Assembly: GCF_001435235.1 (NCBI RefSeq) | Contig: NZ_AZGB01000005.1 | Location: 62,001 to 126,000 of the forward strand | Origin: Liquorilactobacillus ghanensis DSM 18630 | GTDB taxonomy: Bacteria > Bacillota > Bacilli > Lactobacillales > Lactobacillaceae | Length of the DNA stretch: 64,000 bases | Direction of reading: 5' to 3' | In this document: piece after piece, positions 16,792 through 26,107 of the stretch | Position numbering within the stretch: the stretch's first letter is position 1 | How the letters are laid out: every line of letters starts with the position of its first letter | Program-made: the position numbers and the translations under genes | The notes under the pieces: generated by a model | The model's database searches: none | Told to the model about the DNA's origin: nothing | What the model saw: the letters and a program-made list of their open reading frames with translations, nothing else

Positions 16792-18825
16792 TTGGAAACG
16801 ATATTAGAACAATCACTTGCAAGCTTAAAAGGCGTTGGTCCCAAGACTTTGCAGGCTTTACAGCATTTAGGGATTACAACGATTGAAGATTTGTTGACAG
16901 CTTTTCCGTTTCGTTATGATGATTATCGTCCCAAGAAAATTGCTGAACTAATTGACCAAGAAAAAGTGACGCTTCGTGGAGTTGTAGCAACGGCACCAGT
17001 TCTAGTTCATTTTGGTCGCAAAAAAAATCGCTTGAATTTTAATTTGCAAATTGATGATCAAGTTGTATTGGTAACTTTTTTTAATCAGGGATATTTAGTA
17101 GATAAAGTTACTCAAGGAGCAGAACTGACAGTTTTTGGTAAATGGGAGAGTGCTCGGCAGCAACTGTTAGGAATGAAATTGTTGTCACTTAATAAAAAAG
17201 AGCGGCTTGCGGGAGTTTATCGTTCTTCTAAAGAAATTCACGCCACACAGCTGCAGCGATTAGTGAAACAGGCGTTTGAACGTTATCATTTGCAAATTTC
17301 AGATCTGTTGCCGCAAAATTTGCAGAAAAAGTATCATTTACTGTCACGGCAGCAGATGATACATGATATGCATTTTCCGGCTGATCAGGCAGCCGCCCAA
17401 GCAGCTAAACGAACAGCAGTGTATGAAGAATTTTTTTTATTTGAAGCACGATTGCAATATTTGAAACAGTTGGATCAGCAGCAAAGTGGCTTGCAGATTA
17501 ATTATGATAATCAGCAATTGAAAAAATTTATCAGTCAACTGCCTTTTGAACTAACAGCAGCTCAGAAACGATCGGTTAATGAAATTTGTCATGATATGCA
17601 CCGACCAATTCACATGAATCGGCTGTTGCAAGGTGATGTTGGTTCGGGAAAAACAATTGTAGCTGCTATTGCAATTTATGCCGCAGTGACGGCGGGATAT
17701 CAAGCAGCATTGATGGCACCAACTGAAATTTTAGCACGTCAGCATGCTGATAAACTTTTTCGTTTATTTGAACCATTGGGGGTTAATGTCAGTTTACTGA
17801 CTGGTGCCACGACTTCTGGTAGTCGGCAGCGGCGTGAACTACTACAACAGTTGCAAAAAGGAGCGATTAATGTTCTGGTTGGAACGCATGCTTTGATTCA
17901 AAATGGAGTGGAATTTAAAAATCTGGGACTGGTTATTACTGATGAACAACATCGTTTTGGAGTTAATCAGCGCCAAGCTTTACGATTGAAGGGTGTTCAA
18001 CCTGATGTGTTGGCCTTGACAGCAACTCCGATTCCAAGAACTTTGGCTTTAACGGTTTATGGCGAAATGGATGTTTCAATTATTAATGAATTACCTCAAG
18101 GACGCAAGCCGGTTAAAACTTTTTGGTTGAAAAAAACCCAATTACAGCAAGCTTTTAATTTTATTAAAGAGCAGCTAAAACAGGGTCAGCAAGCTTATTT
18201 GGTTACACCACTGGTTAGCGAATCGGAAGTATTGGATTTGCAAAATGCTGAACAACTTTCAGAGGACGCAACTAAATTTTTTGCACCGGAATATCAAGTC
18301 GGTTTAATTCATGGTAAAATGAAAAGTGATGAAAAAGAACAGATCATGACAGCTTTTACAGGTGGCAAAATTGCTGTTTTAGTTGCAACAACGGTAATTG
18401 AAGTTGGGGTTGATGTTCCCAAAGCTTCCGTGATCTTGATTTTAGATGCTGATCGATTTGGCTTAGCGCAACTTCATCAGTTGCGAGGACGAGTTGGCCG
18501 CAGCAGCAAGCAATCATATTGTTTGCTGGTGGCTGATCCCAAAACCGATTATGGACGTGAACGACTGCAGACAATGACGGAAACAACAGATGGTTTTGTT
18601 ATTGCTCAGCGTGATCTAGAATTACGCGGTCAAGGTGATGTTTTAGGCAACAAGCAAGCAGGGCTGCCTGAATTTAAGGTTGCCGATCCGGTCAAAGATT
18701 TGAGAATTTTACAGACGGCCCAAATTGATGCCAGTCAGATTGTTAAACAGCCTGATTTTGGTAAAACAGCTGCAACTAAACCATTGCTGCATTATTTGCA
18801 GCGGCAGCCGTTGGGGTTTGACTGA
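16792..18825 (+). CDS. recG: ATP-dependent DNA helicase RecG
   Basis: Branch-migrates stalled forks and Holliday junctions. N-terminal LKGVGPKTLQALQ is followed by an OB wedge domain (about 50-150). The helicase core has GDVGSGKT near 280, DEQHRFGVNQR near 383, TATPIPRTLALT near 409, and motif VI QLRGRVGRS near 560. The 677 residues fit the family. GTG 16783 touches the GGAGG ribosome site, so TTG 16792, nine bases after it, is the better start. Confidence 0.96.
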   Translation: METILEQSLASLKGVGPKTLQALQHLGITTIEDLLTAFPFRYDDYRPKKIAELIDQEKVTLRGVVATAPVLVHFGRKKNRLNFNLQIDDQVVLVTFFNQGYLVDKVTQGAELTVFGKWESARQQLLGMKLLSLNKKERLAGVYRSSKEIHATQLQRLVKQAFERYHLQISDLLPQNLQKKYHLLSRQQMIHDMHFPADQAAAQAAKRTAVYEEFFLFEARLQYLKQLDQQQSGLQINYDNQQLKKFISQLPFELTAAQKRSVNEICHDMHRPIHMNRLLQGDVGSGKTIVAAIAIYAAVTAGYQAALMAPTEILARQHADKLFRLFEPLGVNVSLLTGATTSGSRQRRELLQQLQKGAINVLVGTHALIQNGVEFKNLGLVITDEQHRFGVNQRQALRLKGVQPDVLALTATPIPRTLALTVYGEMDVSIINELPQGRKPVKTFWLKKTQLQQAFNFIKEQLKQGQQAYLVTPLVSESEVLDLQNAEQLSEDATKFFAPEYQVGLIHGKMKSDEKEQIMTAFTGGKIAVLVATTVIEVGVDVPKASVILILDADRFGLAQLHQLRGRVGRSSKQSYCLLVADPKTDYGRERLQTMTETTDGFVIAQRDLELRGQGDVLGNKQAGLPEFKVADPVKDLRILQTAQIDASQIVKQPDFGKTAATKPLLHYLQRQPLGFD

Positions 18826-18845
18826 TACTTTTAGGAGGAAAAACA

Positions 18846-19886
18846 GTGAAAATAGCAGTAGACGCAATGGGTGGAGATCATGCACCGGAGGCTATCGTGG
18901 CGGGAGTCGCTAAAGCACGTGATCAATATCCAGAGTTAGAATTTTTACTTTACGGTCAAACGGACCAAATTAGTAAACTATTAACAGATCAAACAAGAAT
19001 TGAACTTATTCAAGCTGATGAAGTAATCGGGATGAATGATGAACCGGTCCGGGCGATTAGACGCAAGAAAAAATCTTCATTAGTGATGGCAGCACAGGCC
19101 GTCAAGAAAGGTGAAGCAGATGCGCTGTTTTCGTGTGGCAATACTGGAGCATTGTTGACTGCTGGTTTATTAATTGTTGGTCGAATTAAGGGAATCGTCA
19201 GACCTGGCTTGCTTTCAACGTTACCAGTGATTGGTGAACAATCAGGGGCTTTTAATTTATTGGATAGTGGGGCCAATGCCGAAAATAAACCCGAACATCT
19301 ACATCAATATGCAATTTTGGGCAAGTATTATGCGCAAAAAGTCCGGGGAATTGCTAATCCTCGGATCGGTTTGCTGAATAATGGAACTGAACCGCATAAG
19401 GGAAGTAAAATGACTCAGGAAACCTATCAGTTATTGCAGGCTGACCCCGCTATTAATTTTATTGGCAATATCGAAGCAAATACGGTCTTGCAAAATGAAG
19501 CTGATGTGATTGTTGCTGATGGATTTATGGGTAACACTTTGCTGAAATCAATTGAAGGAACAGCAACTGCTATTATGCATTTGCTGAAGAAAACAATTAT
19601 GGATAGTGGTGTCAGCAGCAAAGTAGGAGCTCTTTTACTTAAACCGGCTTTTAAACAATTAAAGGCTAAAATGAATCAAGCACAGTATGGTGGAGCGGTG
19701 TTGCTGGGAGTTAAAGCTCCGGTGGTTAAAGCGCATGGTGCCAGTGATGCGGAGACGGTTTACTATACTTTAGGTCAGATTGAACAAATGTTGAAAGAAC
19801 AAATGATTCCTGATTTGGTTGAATATTTTTCTAACTTGAATCAGGCATCTGAAAATACGAATAATGCAGCTAATAAGGAGAAATAA
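18846..19886 (+). CDS. plsX: Phosphate acyltransferase PlsX
   Basis: Interconverts acyl-ACP and acyl-phosphate at the membrane surface, feeding PlsY in phosphatidic acid synthesis. Visible are AVDAMGGDHAP at the N-terminus, SCGNTGALLTAG near 96 and LLNNGTEPHKGS near 176. The 346 residues are normal. GTG 18846 follows AGGAGG. No FapR-like inverted repeat is seen in front. acpP begins 3 nt after its stop. Confidence 0.96.
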   Translation: MKIAVDAMGGDHAPEAIVAGVAKARDQYPELEFLLYGQTDQISKLLTDQTRIELIQADEVIGMNDEPVRAIRRKKKSSLVMAAQAVKKGEADALFSCGNTGALLTAGLLIVGRIKGIVRPGLLSTLPVIGEQSGAFNLLDSGANAENKPEHLHQYAILGKYYAQKVRGIANPRIGLLNNGTEPHKGSKMTQETYQLLQADPAINFIGNIEANTVLQNEADVIVADGFMGNTLLKSIEGTATAIMHLLKKTIMDSGVSSKVGALLLKPAFKQLKAKMNQAQYGGAVLLGVKAPVVKAHGASDAETVYYTLGQIEQMLKEQMIPDLVEYFSNLNQASENTNNAANKEK

Positions 19887-19889
19887 AAA

Positions 19890-20132
19890 ATGACAGAAGA
19901 AGAAATTTTTACTAAACTTGCCAAGATTATTCATGAACGTTTTGAAATTGCGGTTGATAAGATTACCCCAGATTTGAATTTTACTAATGATTTAGATGCT
20001 GATTCAATTGATTTAGTAGAATTCGTTTTAGAGTTGGAAGACAGTTTTGGTGCTGAAATTCCAGATGAAGAAGCTGAAAAATTGCAGACAGTTAGAGATG
20101 TTGTTACCTACATCAAAAATCACCAAAAATAA
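19890..20132 (+). CDS. acpP: Acyl carrier protein
   Basis: An 80-residue acidic carrier of acyl chains. The 4'-phosphopantetheine site is Ser39 in DADSIDLVEF; the common form is DSLD, so Ile replaces Leu next to the attachment serine. Because it follows plsX without a spacer, this ACP is probably the one used for phospholipid synthesis; a second ACP may sit in a fab cluster outside the window. A terminator follows, separating it from rnc. Confidence 0.95.
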   Translation: MTEEEIFTKLAKIIHERFEIAVDKITPDLNFTNDLDADSIDLVEFVLELEDSFGAEIPDEEAEKLQTVRDVVTYIKNHQK

Positions 20133-20155
20133 ACGATAAATTTGGGATATCAATC

Positions 20156-20195
20156 AAGGCCAGCACAAAACGCATGTTTTGATTGCGGCCTTTTA
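20156..20195 (+). terminator. Intrinsic terminator after acpP
   Basis: AAGGCC (20156-20161) pairs with GGCCTT; GC and AAAAC/GTTTT pairings extend the stem; a T-rich tail follows. Confidence 0.85.
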
Positions 20196-20240
20196 CTTTT
20201 ACCAATAAATCGGAAAATTAAATAAAGGAGCAGATGAAGA

Positions 20241-20939
20241 TTGATAGATGGATTAACTGAGTGGCTTAAAGAGCATTTTGAAATCGAGTTTAAACGAACG
20301 GAATTATTAGATGAAGCTTTTACGCATGCTTCATATGTTAATGAACATCCTAATCAAAGTTTAAAATATTATGAACGAATTGAATTCTTGGGAGATGCAG
20401 TTATGCAATTGTGCGTTTCCGAGTATTTATTTTTACGCTATCCGGCATTACCTGAAGGAAAACTATCACGGTTGCGAGCAGCGATGGTGTGTGAAGACAG
20501 TTTTAGCAAGTTTGCTGTTGAATGTCATTTTGATCAATATATTCGTTTGGGCAAAGGAGAAGAAAAGTCTCATGCACGGCAGCGGCCATCGCTGTTATGT
20601 GATATTTTTGAATCCTTTGTTGGGGCACTATATTTAGACCAGGGAAAACCAGCAGTCGACAAATTTATTTCGCAGGTTGTTTTTCCCAAGATCGATCTAG
20701 GTTGGTTTGACCATTTGCTTGATCATAAGACAGAACTCCAAGAATTTTTGCAGCAAGATGGTGATGTAGATATTGAATATCATGAGTTGGAAAATGATGG
20801 TCCAGAACATGATAAACGTTACACGATGACAGTTAGTGCCGATGGTAAACTTTTGGGTCAAGGTCAAGGACATTCCAAAAAGGCGGCTGAACAAGCGGCC
20901 GCTCGGGAAGCATTGATTAAGTTACATGCTGATAAATAA
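20241..20939 (+). CDS. rnc: Ribonuclease III
   Basis: Cuts double-stranded RNA, including rRNA precursors. The catalytic signature ERIEFLGDAV is at 45-54, with the second metal site in CDIFESFVGALYLD near 113-126. The double-stranded-RNA-binding domain covers about 157-230. The 232 residues are typical. The TTG start at 20241 is 10 nt after AAAGGAG; no in-frame ATG fits. It is followed by smc and ftsY as in Bacillus. Confidence 0.97.
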   Translation: MIDGLTEWLKEHFEIEFKRTELLDEAFTHASYVNEHPNQSLKYYERIEFLGDAVMQLCVSEYLFLRYPALPEGKLSRLRAAMVCEDSFSKFAVECHFDQYIRLGKGEEKSHARQRPSLLCDIFESFVGALYLDQGKPAVDKFISQVVFPKIDLGWFDHLLDHKTELQEFLQQDGDVDIEYHELENDGPEHDKRYTMTVSADGKLLGQGQGHSKKAAEQAAAREALIKLHADK

Positions 20940-20958
20940 AGAGTAAGGAGCAGCTGAA

Positions 20959-23900
20959 ATGAAACTCAAGTCATTAGTACTGGATGGCTTTAAATCATTT
21001 GCGCAAAAAACACAAATTGAATTTCGTCCGGGATTAACGGCCATTGTCGGGCCGAACGGCAGCGGAAAAAGTAATTTAGTTGAAGCGATCCGCTGGGTTT
21101 TGGGTGAACAGTCAGCTAAAAGTTTGCGCGGTTCCCGGATGCCGGATGTAATTTTTGCCGGTTCGAATGATCAAGCTGCTTTGAATCGAGCAGAAGTTGA
21201 AATTACCTTTGATAATAGCGATCACTTTCTGGCAGTTGATACTGATGAGGTTGCGATTACACGCCGGCTTTTTCGTGATGGAACAAGTGAATTTTTATTA
21301 AATCAAAAATTTGTTCGTCTGAAAGACATTACTGATTTATTAATGGATACAGGATTGGGGAAAGATTCTTTTTCACTGATTTCACAAGGAAAAGTTGAAC
21401 AGGTTTTTAATAGCAAACCAGAAGAACGCCGGCAATTTATCGAAGAAGCTGCCGGCATTTTAAAGTACAAAAAAGAACGCTTGGATGCTCAAAGTAAAAT
21501 GGCTGAAACTGATGATCATTTACTGCGAGTTGCTGACATTGTCAGCGAATTGGCAGGCCAGGTTGAACCGTTGAAACAACAAGCGAGTGCAGCAAAAGAT
21601 TATTTAAATCAAAAAAAGCAATTAACCTACTTTGAGCGCAGTCAACTGATTTATCGACTAAAAACGACGGCTAAACAGCAGACAAACCAGCAGGCAAAAT
21701 TAAAAGCAGCTGCAGTTCAAGCAACACAGCAGCAACAATTAGCAACAGATCTGCAACAACAACAAAAAAAATTACAGCAAGAGCAGCAGCAGGTAGTTCA
21801 ACGGCTGGATAACTGTCAAAGTGAATTAGTAAAAATCGTTCAGCAGCGTGAGCAGCTTAATGGCCAACAACGCTTGACTTTACAGCAGCAGGATTATCGA
21901 GAACAGCGTCAACAAACTCTGAATCAACAACTTGCAACTGCCGAGCAGGAGCAGCAGCAATTACAAACACAACTGCACCAGTTGGAACAGCGTTTAGCAC
22001 AACAGCAGCAAAAGATAACGTCAGTCAAAACAGCAATCAAAACCAAGAAAAAAGAATTACAGCTGGATTCAGCTGAGTTGCAAACGCAAATTGAAGAACT
22101 GCGAAATCAAATTGTTGCGAAAATGCAACGCCAAGCGTCAGTGAATAATCAAATTAATTATTTAACTAAAGAACATCAGCGACAGTTACTGCATCAGCAG
22201 CAATTAACAGCCCGCTTGACGCAATTGCAGCAGCAGCAGGATACAACTGCGACTCAACATAATGATGCTGCAAATACTGTTGCTGAATTGAAAAGAAAGT
22301 TGCAGCAGCAGCAGCAACAACAACAACAGCTGATCAACCACCAAAAAGAGCTGCAGCAGCGATATACTGAGCAGCAGCAACGTTGGTACCAAGCAAATGG
22401 TATTTTTCAGCAAACTCGAGCTAAATGTGACAGTTTTCATGAAATCTCTAGCAACTACAGTAATTATTATCAAGGTGTTAAACAAGTATTACTGGCAAAA
22501 AAACAATTAACTGGAATTATTGGTTCAGTGGCAGAATTGTTAAGTGTACCGTCAAAGATAGCTGTTGCAATTGAAACAGTTTTGGGAGGACAATTGCAAA
22601 ATATTGTTGTTACCGATGAATTAGCAGCTAAACAGGCCATTAGTTATTTGAAAACACATCATTTCGGCCGAGTAACTTTTTTACCCCGAACAACGATTCA
22701 ACCGCGAAAATTGCCACTATCAATTGAACAACGACTGAAAAATTTGTCAGGAGTTATTGGGATAGCTAGCCAATTAGTTAAAACGGCTGATTCAAATCAA
22801 ATGGTTTTGGAACATTTATTGGCGACTACGGTAATTGTTGATTCGATCGACAATGCGATTATTGCTGCACGAAAGCTAAATTTTCGTTACCGAATCGTTT
22901 CACTGGATGGGGACGTAATTAATGCTGGTGGTTCTATGAGTGGCGGTTTTCGGCGCAGTAATAATGGTTTATTGTCACAACAGCAGCAGACAACTGAATT
23001 GGCAGCTGCTGTGGATAAGATGAAAAAACAGTTAGCCCAAATTGAAGAATTAGGTGGTCAGCTCAAACAGCAGCAACAAGCGGTAGCACAGCAACTAATG
23101 CTGCTTGAACCGCAAGTAAAACAAGCAACGCAAGCTTATCAAACGGCAGCAACTAATTTAAAATTGCAGCAAAACGAAACTGGGCATTTGCAACAACAAC
23201 TAACAGCGCAACAATTTGAAGTACAGCAAAGCAACTTATCACTTAATAATTTTGCTGCCGATCAAGCTAAAGCTGTTCAAGAAAAACAGCAGCTTACGAC
23301 AGATTTGGCTAAATTAAAACAAGAATTTGCCAGTCGGCAGCGGCAGTTGGAAAATATTACAGCAGTTCATCATCAGCAAGAAATTGAATTGGCTGAATTG
23401 CAACAAAAACAAGCCGTTTTGTTGCAACAACAAGCAAGCAGCCAACAGCAGGTAAATGAATTGAAGAAACGAATAACCCAGCAAGCACTTCATTTAGAAC
23501 AGTATCGAAGTGAATTGACTGAATTGACAGCAAATGCTGATCAACAGCAGCTTAGTGGTGAGAGCTTGCAGCAGCGATTGGCTCAGTTGCAGCAACAACA
23601 ACAAACAGCTGAACAAAAATTGCAAAAATTGCAACAACAGCGAGCTCAATTGCAACAGCAAGCTGCACAACTGCAAAGTAAAAGCAAACGCCAAGCAGAA
23701 ATACAGCAATTGGCGCAGCAAGAGTTGCAGCAACTTAAATATCAAACTGAGCAGCAAGAACAGCAGCTTGATCATGATTTACAGACTTTAAGTGAAAAGT
23801 ACCAATTAACTTTTGAAGCTGCCCAGCAACTTAAAATTGAGACTGACTCAGTCGTAATTGAACGACAACTGAAATTGTTAAGACGCAGCATCAGTGAATT

Positions 23901-24492
23901 AGGCGAGGTTAACTTAGGAGCAATTAAAGAATTTGAACGGGTTAATCAACGTTATCAATTTTTGACGGCTCAACGGCAAGATTTGCTTGAAGCTAAGGCA
24001 GAACTGCAAAAGAGTATGTTGGAAATTGATCAAGAGGTAAAAAGTCGTTTTCAAAAAACTTTTAAGCAGATAGCGGCTGCTTTCAGTCAGATTTTTCCTG
24101 AAATGTTTGGCGGCGGTCAAGCCAGTTTAAAGTTGACAGAACCGAATGATTTGCTGCAGACTGGAATTGAGATTATGGCACAGCCGCCAGGTAAGAAATT
24201 ACAGCGTTTGTCGTTATTATCAGGTGGCGAGAAAGCTTTGACAGCAATTGTTTTGTTATTTGCAATTTTGCAGATTAAACCGGTCCCATTTGTAATTTTA
24301 GATGAAACAGAAGCAGCACTAGATGATGCAAATGTTGATCGATATGCACAATATTTACAAAGATTTTGTAAAAAGGCACAATTCATAGTGATTACACACC
24401 GTAAAGGAACTATGGATCATGCTAATGTGCTTTATGGGGTCACCATGCAGCAATCCGGTATCTCCAAAATGGTTTCAGTGGCATTAACCTAA
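20959..24492 (+). CDS. smc: Chromosome condensation ATPase SMC
   Basis: Core of the SMC-ScpAB condensin that organises and segregates the chromosome. Walker A GPNGSGKSN is near 32, the hinge spans about 505-665 with a GGSMSGG-type patch near 658, the ABC signature LSGGEKAL is near 1087 and Walker B FVILDETEAALDD near 1110. The 1177 residues match the family. The two coiled-coil arms (about 170-500 and 670-1010) are extraordinarily rich in glutamine, encoded by CAG/CAA runs, including nine consecutive Gln near 450. The heads and hinge look normal, so it should be functional. Confidence 0.97.
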   Translation: MKLKSLVLDGFKSFAQKTQIEFRPGLTAIVGPNGSGKSNLVEAIRWVLGEQSAKSLRGSRMPDVIFAGSNDQAALNRAEVEITFDNSDHFLAVDTDEVAITRRLFRDGTSEFLLNQKFVRLKDITDLLMDTGLGKDSFSLISQGKVEQVFNSKPEERRQFIEEAAGILKYKKERLDAQSKMAETDDHLLRVADIVSELAGQVEPLKQQASAAKDYLNQKKQLTYFERSQLIYRLKTTAKQQTNQQAKLKAAAVQATQQQQLATDLQQQQKKLQQEQQQVVQRLDNCQSELVKIVQQREQLNGQQRLTLQQQDYREQRQQTLNQQLATAEQEQQQLQTQLHQLEQRLAQQQQKITSVKTAIKTKKKELQLDSAELQTQIEELRNQIVAKMQRQASVNNQINYLTKEHQRQLLHQQQLTARLTQLQQQQDTTATQHNDAANTVAELKRKLQQQQQQQQQLINHQKELQQRYTEQQQRWYQANGIFQQTRAKCDSFHEISSNYSNYYQGVKQVLLAKKQLTGIIGSVAELLSVPSKIAVAIETVLGGQLQNIVVTDELAAKQAISYLKTHHFGRVTFLPRTTIQPRKLPLSIEQRLKNLSGVIGIASQLVKTADSNQMVLEHLLATTVIVDSIDNAIIAARKLNFRYRIVSLDGDVINAGGSMSGGFRRSNNGLLSQQQQTTELAAAVDKMKKQLAQIEELGGQLKQQQQAVAQQLMLLEPQVKQATQAYQTAATNLKLQQNETGHLQQQLTAQQFEVQQSNLSLNNFAADQAKAVQEKQQLTTDLAKLKQEFASRQRQLENITAVHHQQEIELAELQQKQAVLLQQQASSQQQVNELKKRITQQALHLEQYRSELTELTANADQQQLSGESLQQRLAQLQQQQQTAEQKLQKLQQQRAQLQQQAAQLQSKSKRQAEIQQLAQQELQQLKYQTEQQEQQLDHDLQTLSEKYQLTFEAAQQLKIETDSVVIERQLKLLRRSISELGEVNLGAIKEFERVNQRYQFLTAQRQDLLEAKAELQKSMLEIDQEVKSRFQKTFKQIAAAFSQIFPEMFGGGQASLKLTEPNDLLQTGIEIMAQPPGKKLQRLSLLSGGEKALTAIVLLFAILQIKPVPFVILDETEAALDDANVDRYAQYLQRFCKKAQFIVITHRKGTMDHANVLYGVTMQQSGISKMVSVALT

Positions 24493-24510
24493 AATTAGGG
24501 GAGGAATACT

Positions 24511-25530
24511 ATGGGCTTCTTTGAGAAAATAAAACAGGCTTTTACAGGAGAAAAACCAGCAGAACCAACTGCTGCAGAAAAGAAATATGATGAAGGTTTA
24601 GCTAAAAGTCGGCAGACATTTGGTGATAAATTGAATAGTTTATTAGCAAATTTCCGCACAGTTGATGAAGATTTCTTTGATGATTTAGAAGAGACACTGA
24701 TTGAATCAGATGTCGGTTTTGAAACAGCAGTTAAAATCAGTGACGAGTTGCGGCAGGAAGTTAAATTAAAAAATGCTAAAACTAAACAAGCTGTATCCGA
24801 AGTTATCATTCAAAAATTAATTGAACTGTATGAACAAGAAGGAGCCGATGAAGATGCAAAATTGCATTTTGCAACAGATGGACCAACAGTCTTTTTATTT
24901 GTGGGGGTCAATGGTGTTGGTAAAACAACGACGATCGGTAAGTTGGCTTATCAATTAAAGAAAACGGGTAAACGAGTTTTACTGGCAGCCGGTGATACTT
25001 TCCGTGCCGGAGCAATTGAACAATTAGCAGAGTGGGGTAGAAGAGTTGAAGTCCCAGTGGTTCAAAAGCCGGCTCGAAGTGATCCAGCATCGGTTGTTTA
25101 TGATGCTGTCAAACGGGCGAAAACAGAAAAATTTGATGTTTTATTAGTTGACACAGCTGGACGCCTTCAAAACAAAGTTAATTTGATGAAAGAATTGGAA
25201 AAAATTTCACGTGTTATTACCCGAGAAATCCCAACAGCTCCACAAGAAGTGCTGCTGGCACTTGATGCAACGACCGGACAAAACGCTTTAACACAGGCTA
25301 AGCAATTTAAAGATGTAACACCGGTCAGCGGAATAGTTTTGACTAAATTAGATGGTACAGCCAAGGGTGGAATCGTTTTGGCGATTCGTAACGAATTACA
25401 TTTACCGGTTAAATTAGTGGGACTGGGAGAACAGTTGGATGATTTGCAGAACTTTGATCCAGAAAAATTTGTTGCTGGATTGTTCGGTGGGTTATTGCAA
25501 AGTACTGACGCAGATCAGCAACAAGAATAA
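24511..25530 (+). CDS. ftsY: SRP receptor FtsY
   Basis: Receives SRP-bound ribosomes at the membrane and hands them to SecYEG. An acidic N-terminal segment is followed by the NG GTPase domain, with GVNGVGKTTTIGKL near 132, DTAGR near 213 and TKLDGTAKGG near 278. The 339 residues and short N-terminal part are typical for lactic acid bacteria. ATG 24511 follows GGGGAGG. It is in the rnc-smc-ftsY operon; a 224-nt spacer separates it from ylxM and ffh. Confidence 0.97.
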   Translation: MGFFEKIKQAFTGEKPAEPTAAEKKYDEGLAKSRQTFGDKLNSLLANFRTVDEDFFDDLEETLIESDVGFETAVKISDELRQEVKLKNAKTKQAVSEVIIQKLIELYEQEGADEDAKLHFATDGPTVFLFVGVNGVGKTTTIGKLAYQLKKTGKRVLLAAGDTFRAGAIEQLAEWGRRVEVPVVQKPARSDPASVVYDAVKRAKTEKFDVLLVDTAGRLQNKVNLMKELEKISRVITREIPTAPQEVLLALDATTGQNALTQAKQFKDVTPVSGIVLTKLDGTAKGGIVLAIRNELHLPVKLVGLGEQLDDLQNFDPEKFVAGLFGGLLQSTDADQQQE

Positions 25531-25569
25531 GCTGGCTGCTATTAAAAAGCAGTCTCAAACGATCAGACG

Positions 25570-25754
25570 TGATATAATGAACGCAGAATTTTGCAGAAAA
25601 CTATAGCTTGTTTTGTAAGGACTGACTAATGTAATTGCCTAGGTGCTAAAAGACTGATGGTGATAAAAGCAATAATTAAGAAAGGAAAAACTATATTTCT
25701 TTTGCAAGCATAATTGTTGATGTTTGCTGATGTTTTATATAGCAAAAGTAGTCG
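25570..25754 (+). promoter_or_regulatory. Promoter and structured leader of ylxM-ffh
   Basis: An extended -10, TGATATAAT (hexamer 25573-25578), lies without a clear -35 near the start of the ftsY-ylxM spacer. The following 175 nt hold CTTTTGC (25699-25705) pairing with GCAAAAG (25742-25748), seven bases before the ylxM ATG, and a competing stem GCAAGCA (25704-25710)/TGTTTGC. No Shine-Dalgarno sequence precedes ATG 25755. It is not an SRP RNA: its conserved tetraloop region is absent. Confidence 0.45.
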
Positions 25755-26093
25755 ATGACGATTGAAAAGACAAATCGAATAAATGCACTGCTTGATTTTT
25801 ACGAGCCATTACTGACGCAAAAACAGACTAAGTATATTGACTATTATTATCGTGAAGATCTTTCGTTAGGGGAAATTGCAGAAAATTATCATGTATCACG
25901 ACAAGCAGTCTATGATAATATTAAAAGGACTGAGAATATTTTAACGGCTTATGAAGAAAAGTTGCAGTTGTATCAGCAATTTCAACGACTTAATCAGCAG
26001 ATAGAACAAATCAAGACATATGCTGTTAACCAGTATCCTGAAGATACAAAACTTTTGCAGCTGTTAGAACGGCTGGAAAGCATAGAAGAATAG
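25755..26093 (+). CDS. ylxM: YlxM family HTH protein
   Basis: A 112-residue protein with an N-terminal helix-turn-helix: [23 protein letters not shown], then [23 protein letters not shown] at about 38-60. YlxM accompanies Ffh in nearly all Firmicutes and has been linked to SRP function. A stop codon lies two codons before ATG 25755, so the start is fixed. There is no convincing ribosome site, which is unusual here. The C-terminal half is a predicted coiled coil. It is 14 nt ahead of ffh. Confidence 0.92.
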   Translation: MTIEKTNRINALLDFYEPLLTQKQTKYIDYYYREDLSLGEIAENYHVSRQAVYDNIKRTENILTAYEEKLQLYQQFQRLNQQIEQIKTYAVNQYPEDTKLLQLLERLESIEE

Positions 26094-26107
26094 GTTGGTG
26101 AATTAAA

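Noticed and set aside
22303-22332. CAG/CAA repeat tract taken as a CRISPR or structural DNA repeat
   Set aside because: The repeat is in frame, codes for glutamine in the Smc coiled coil, and has no spacers.
22204-22485. Leftward leucine-rich frame inside smc
   Set aside because: It is the antisense of CAG/CAA glutamine codons, which read as Leu/Cys runs. The same holds for 23494-23775. Neither has a ribosome site.
25531-25754. SRP RNA gene in the ftsY-ylxM gap
   Set aside because: The conserved helix 8 sequence and GGAA-type tetraloop context are absent, and the gap looks like a promoter plus leader.
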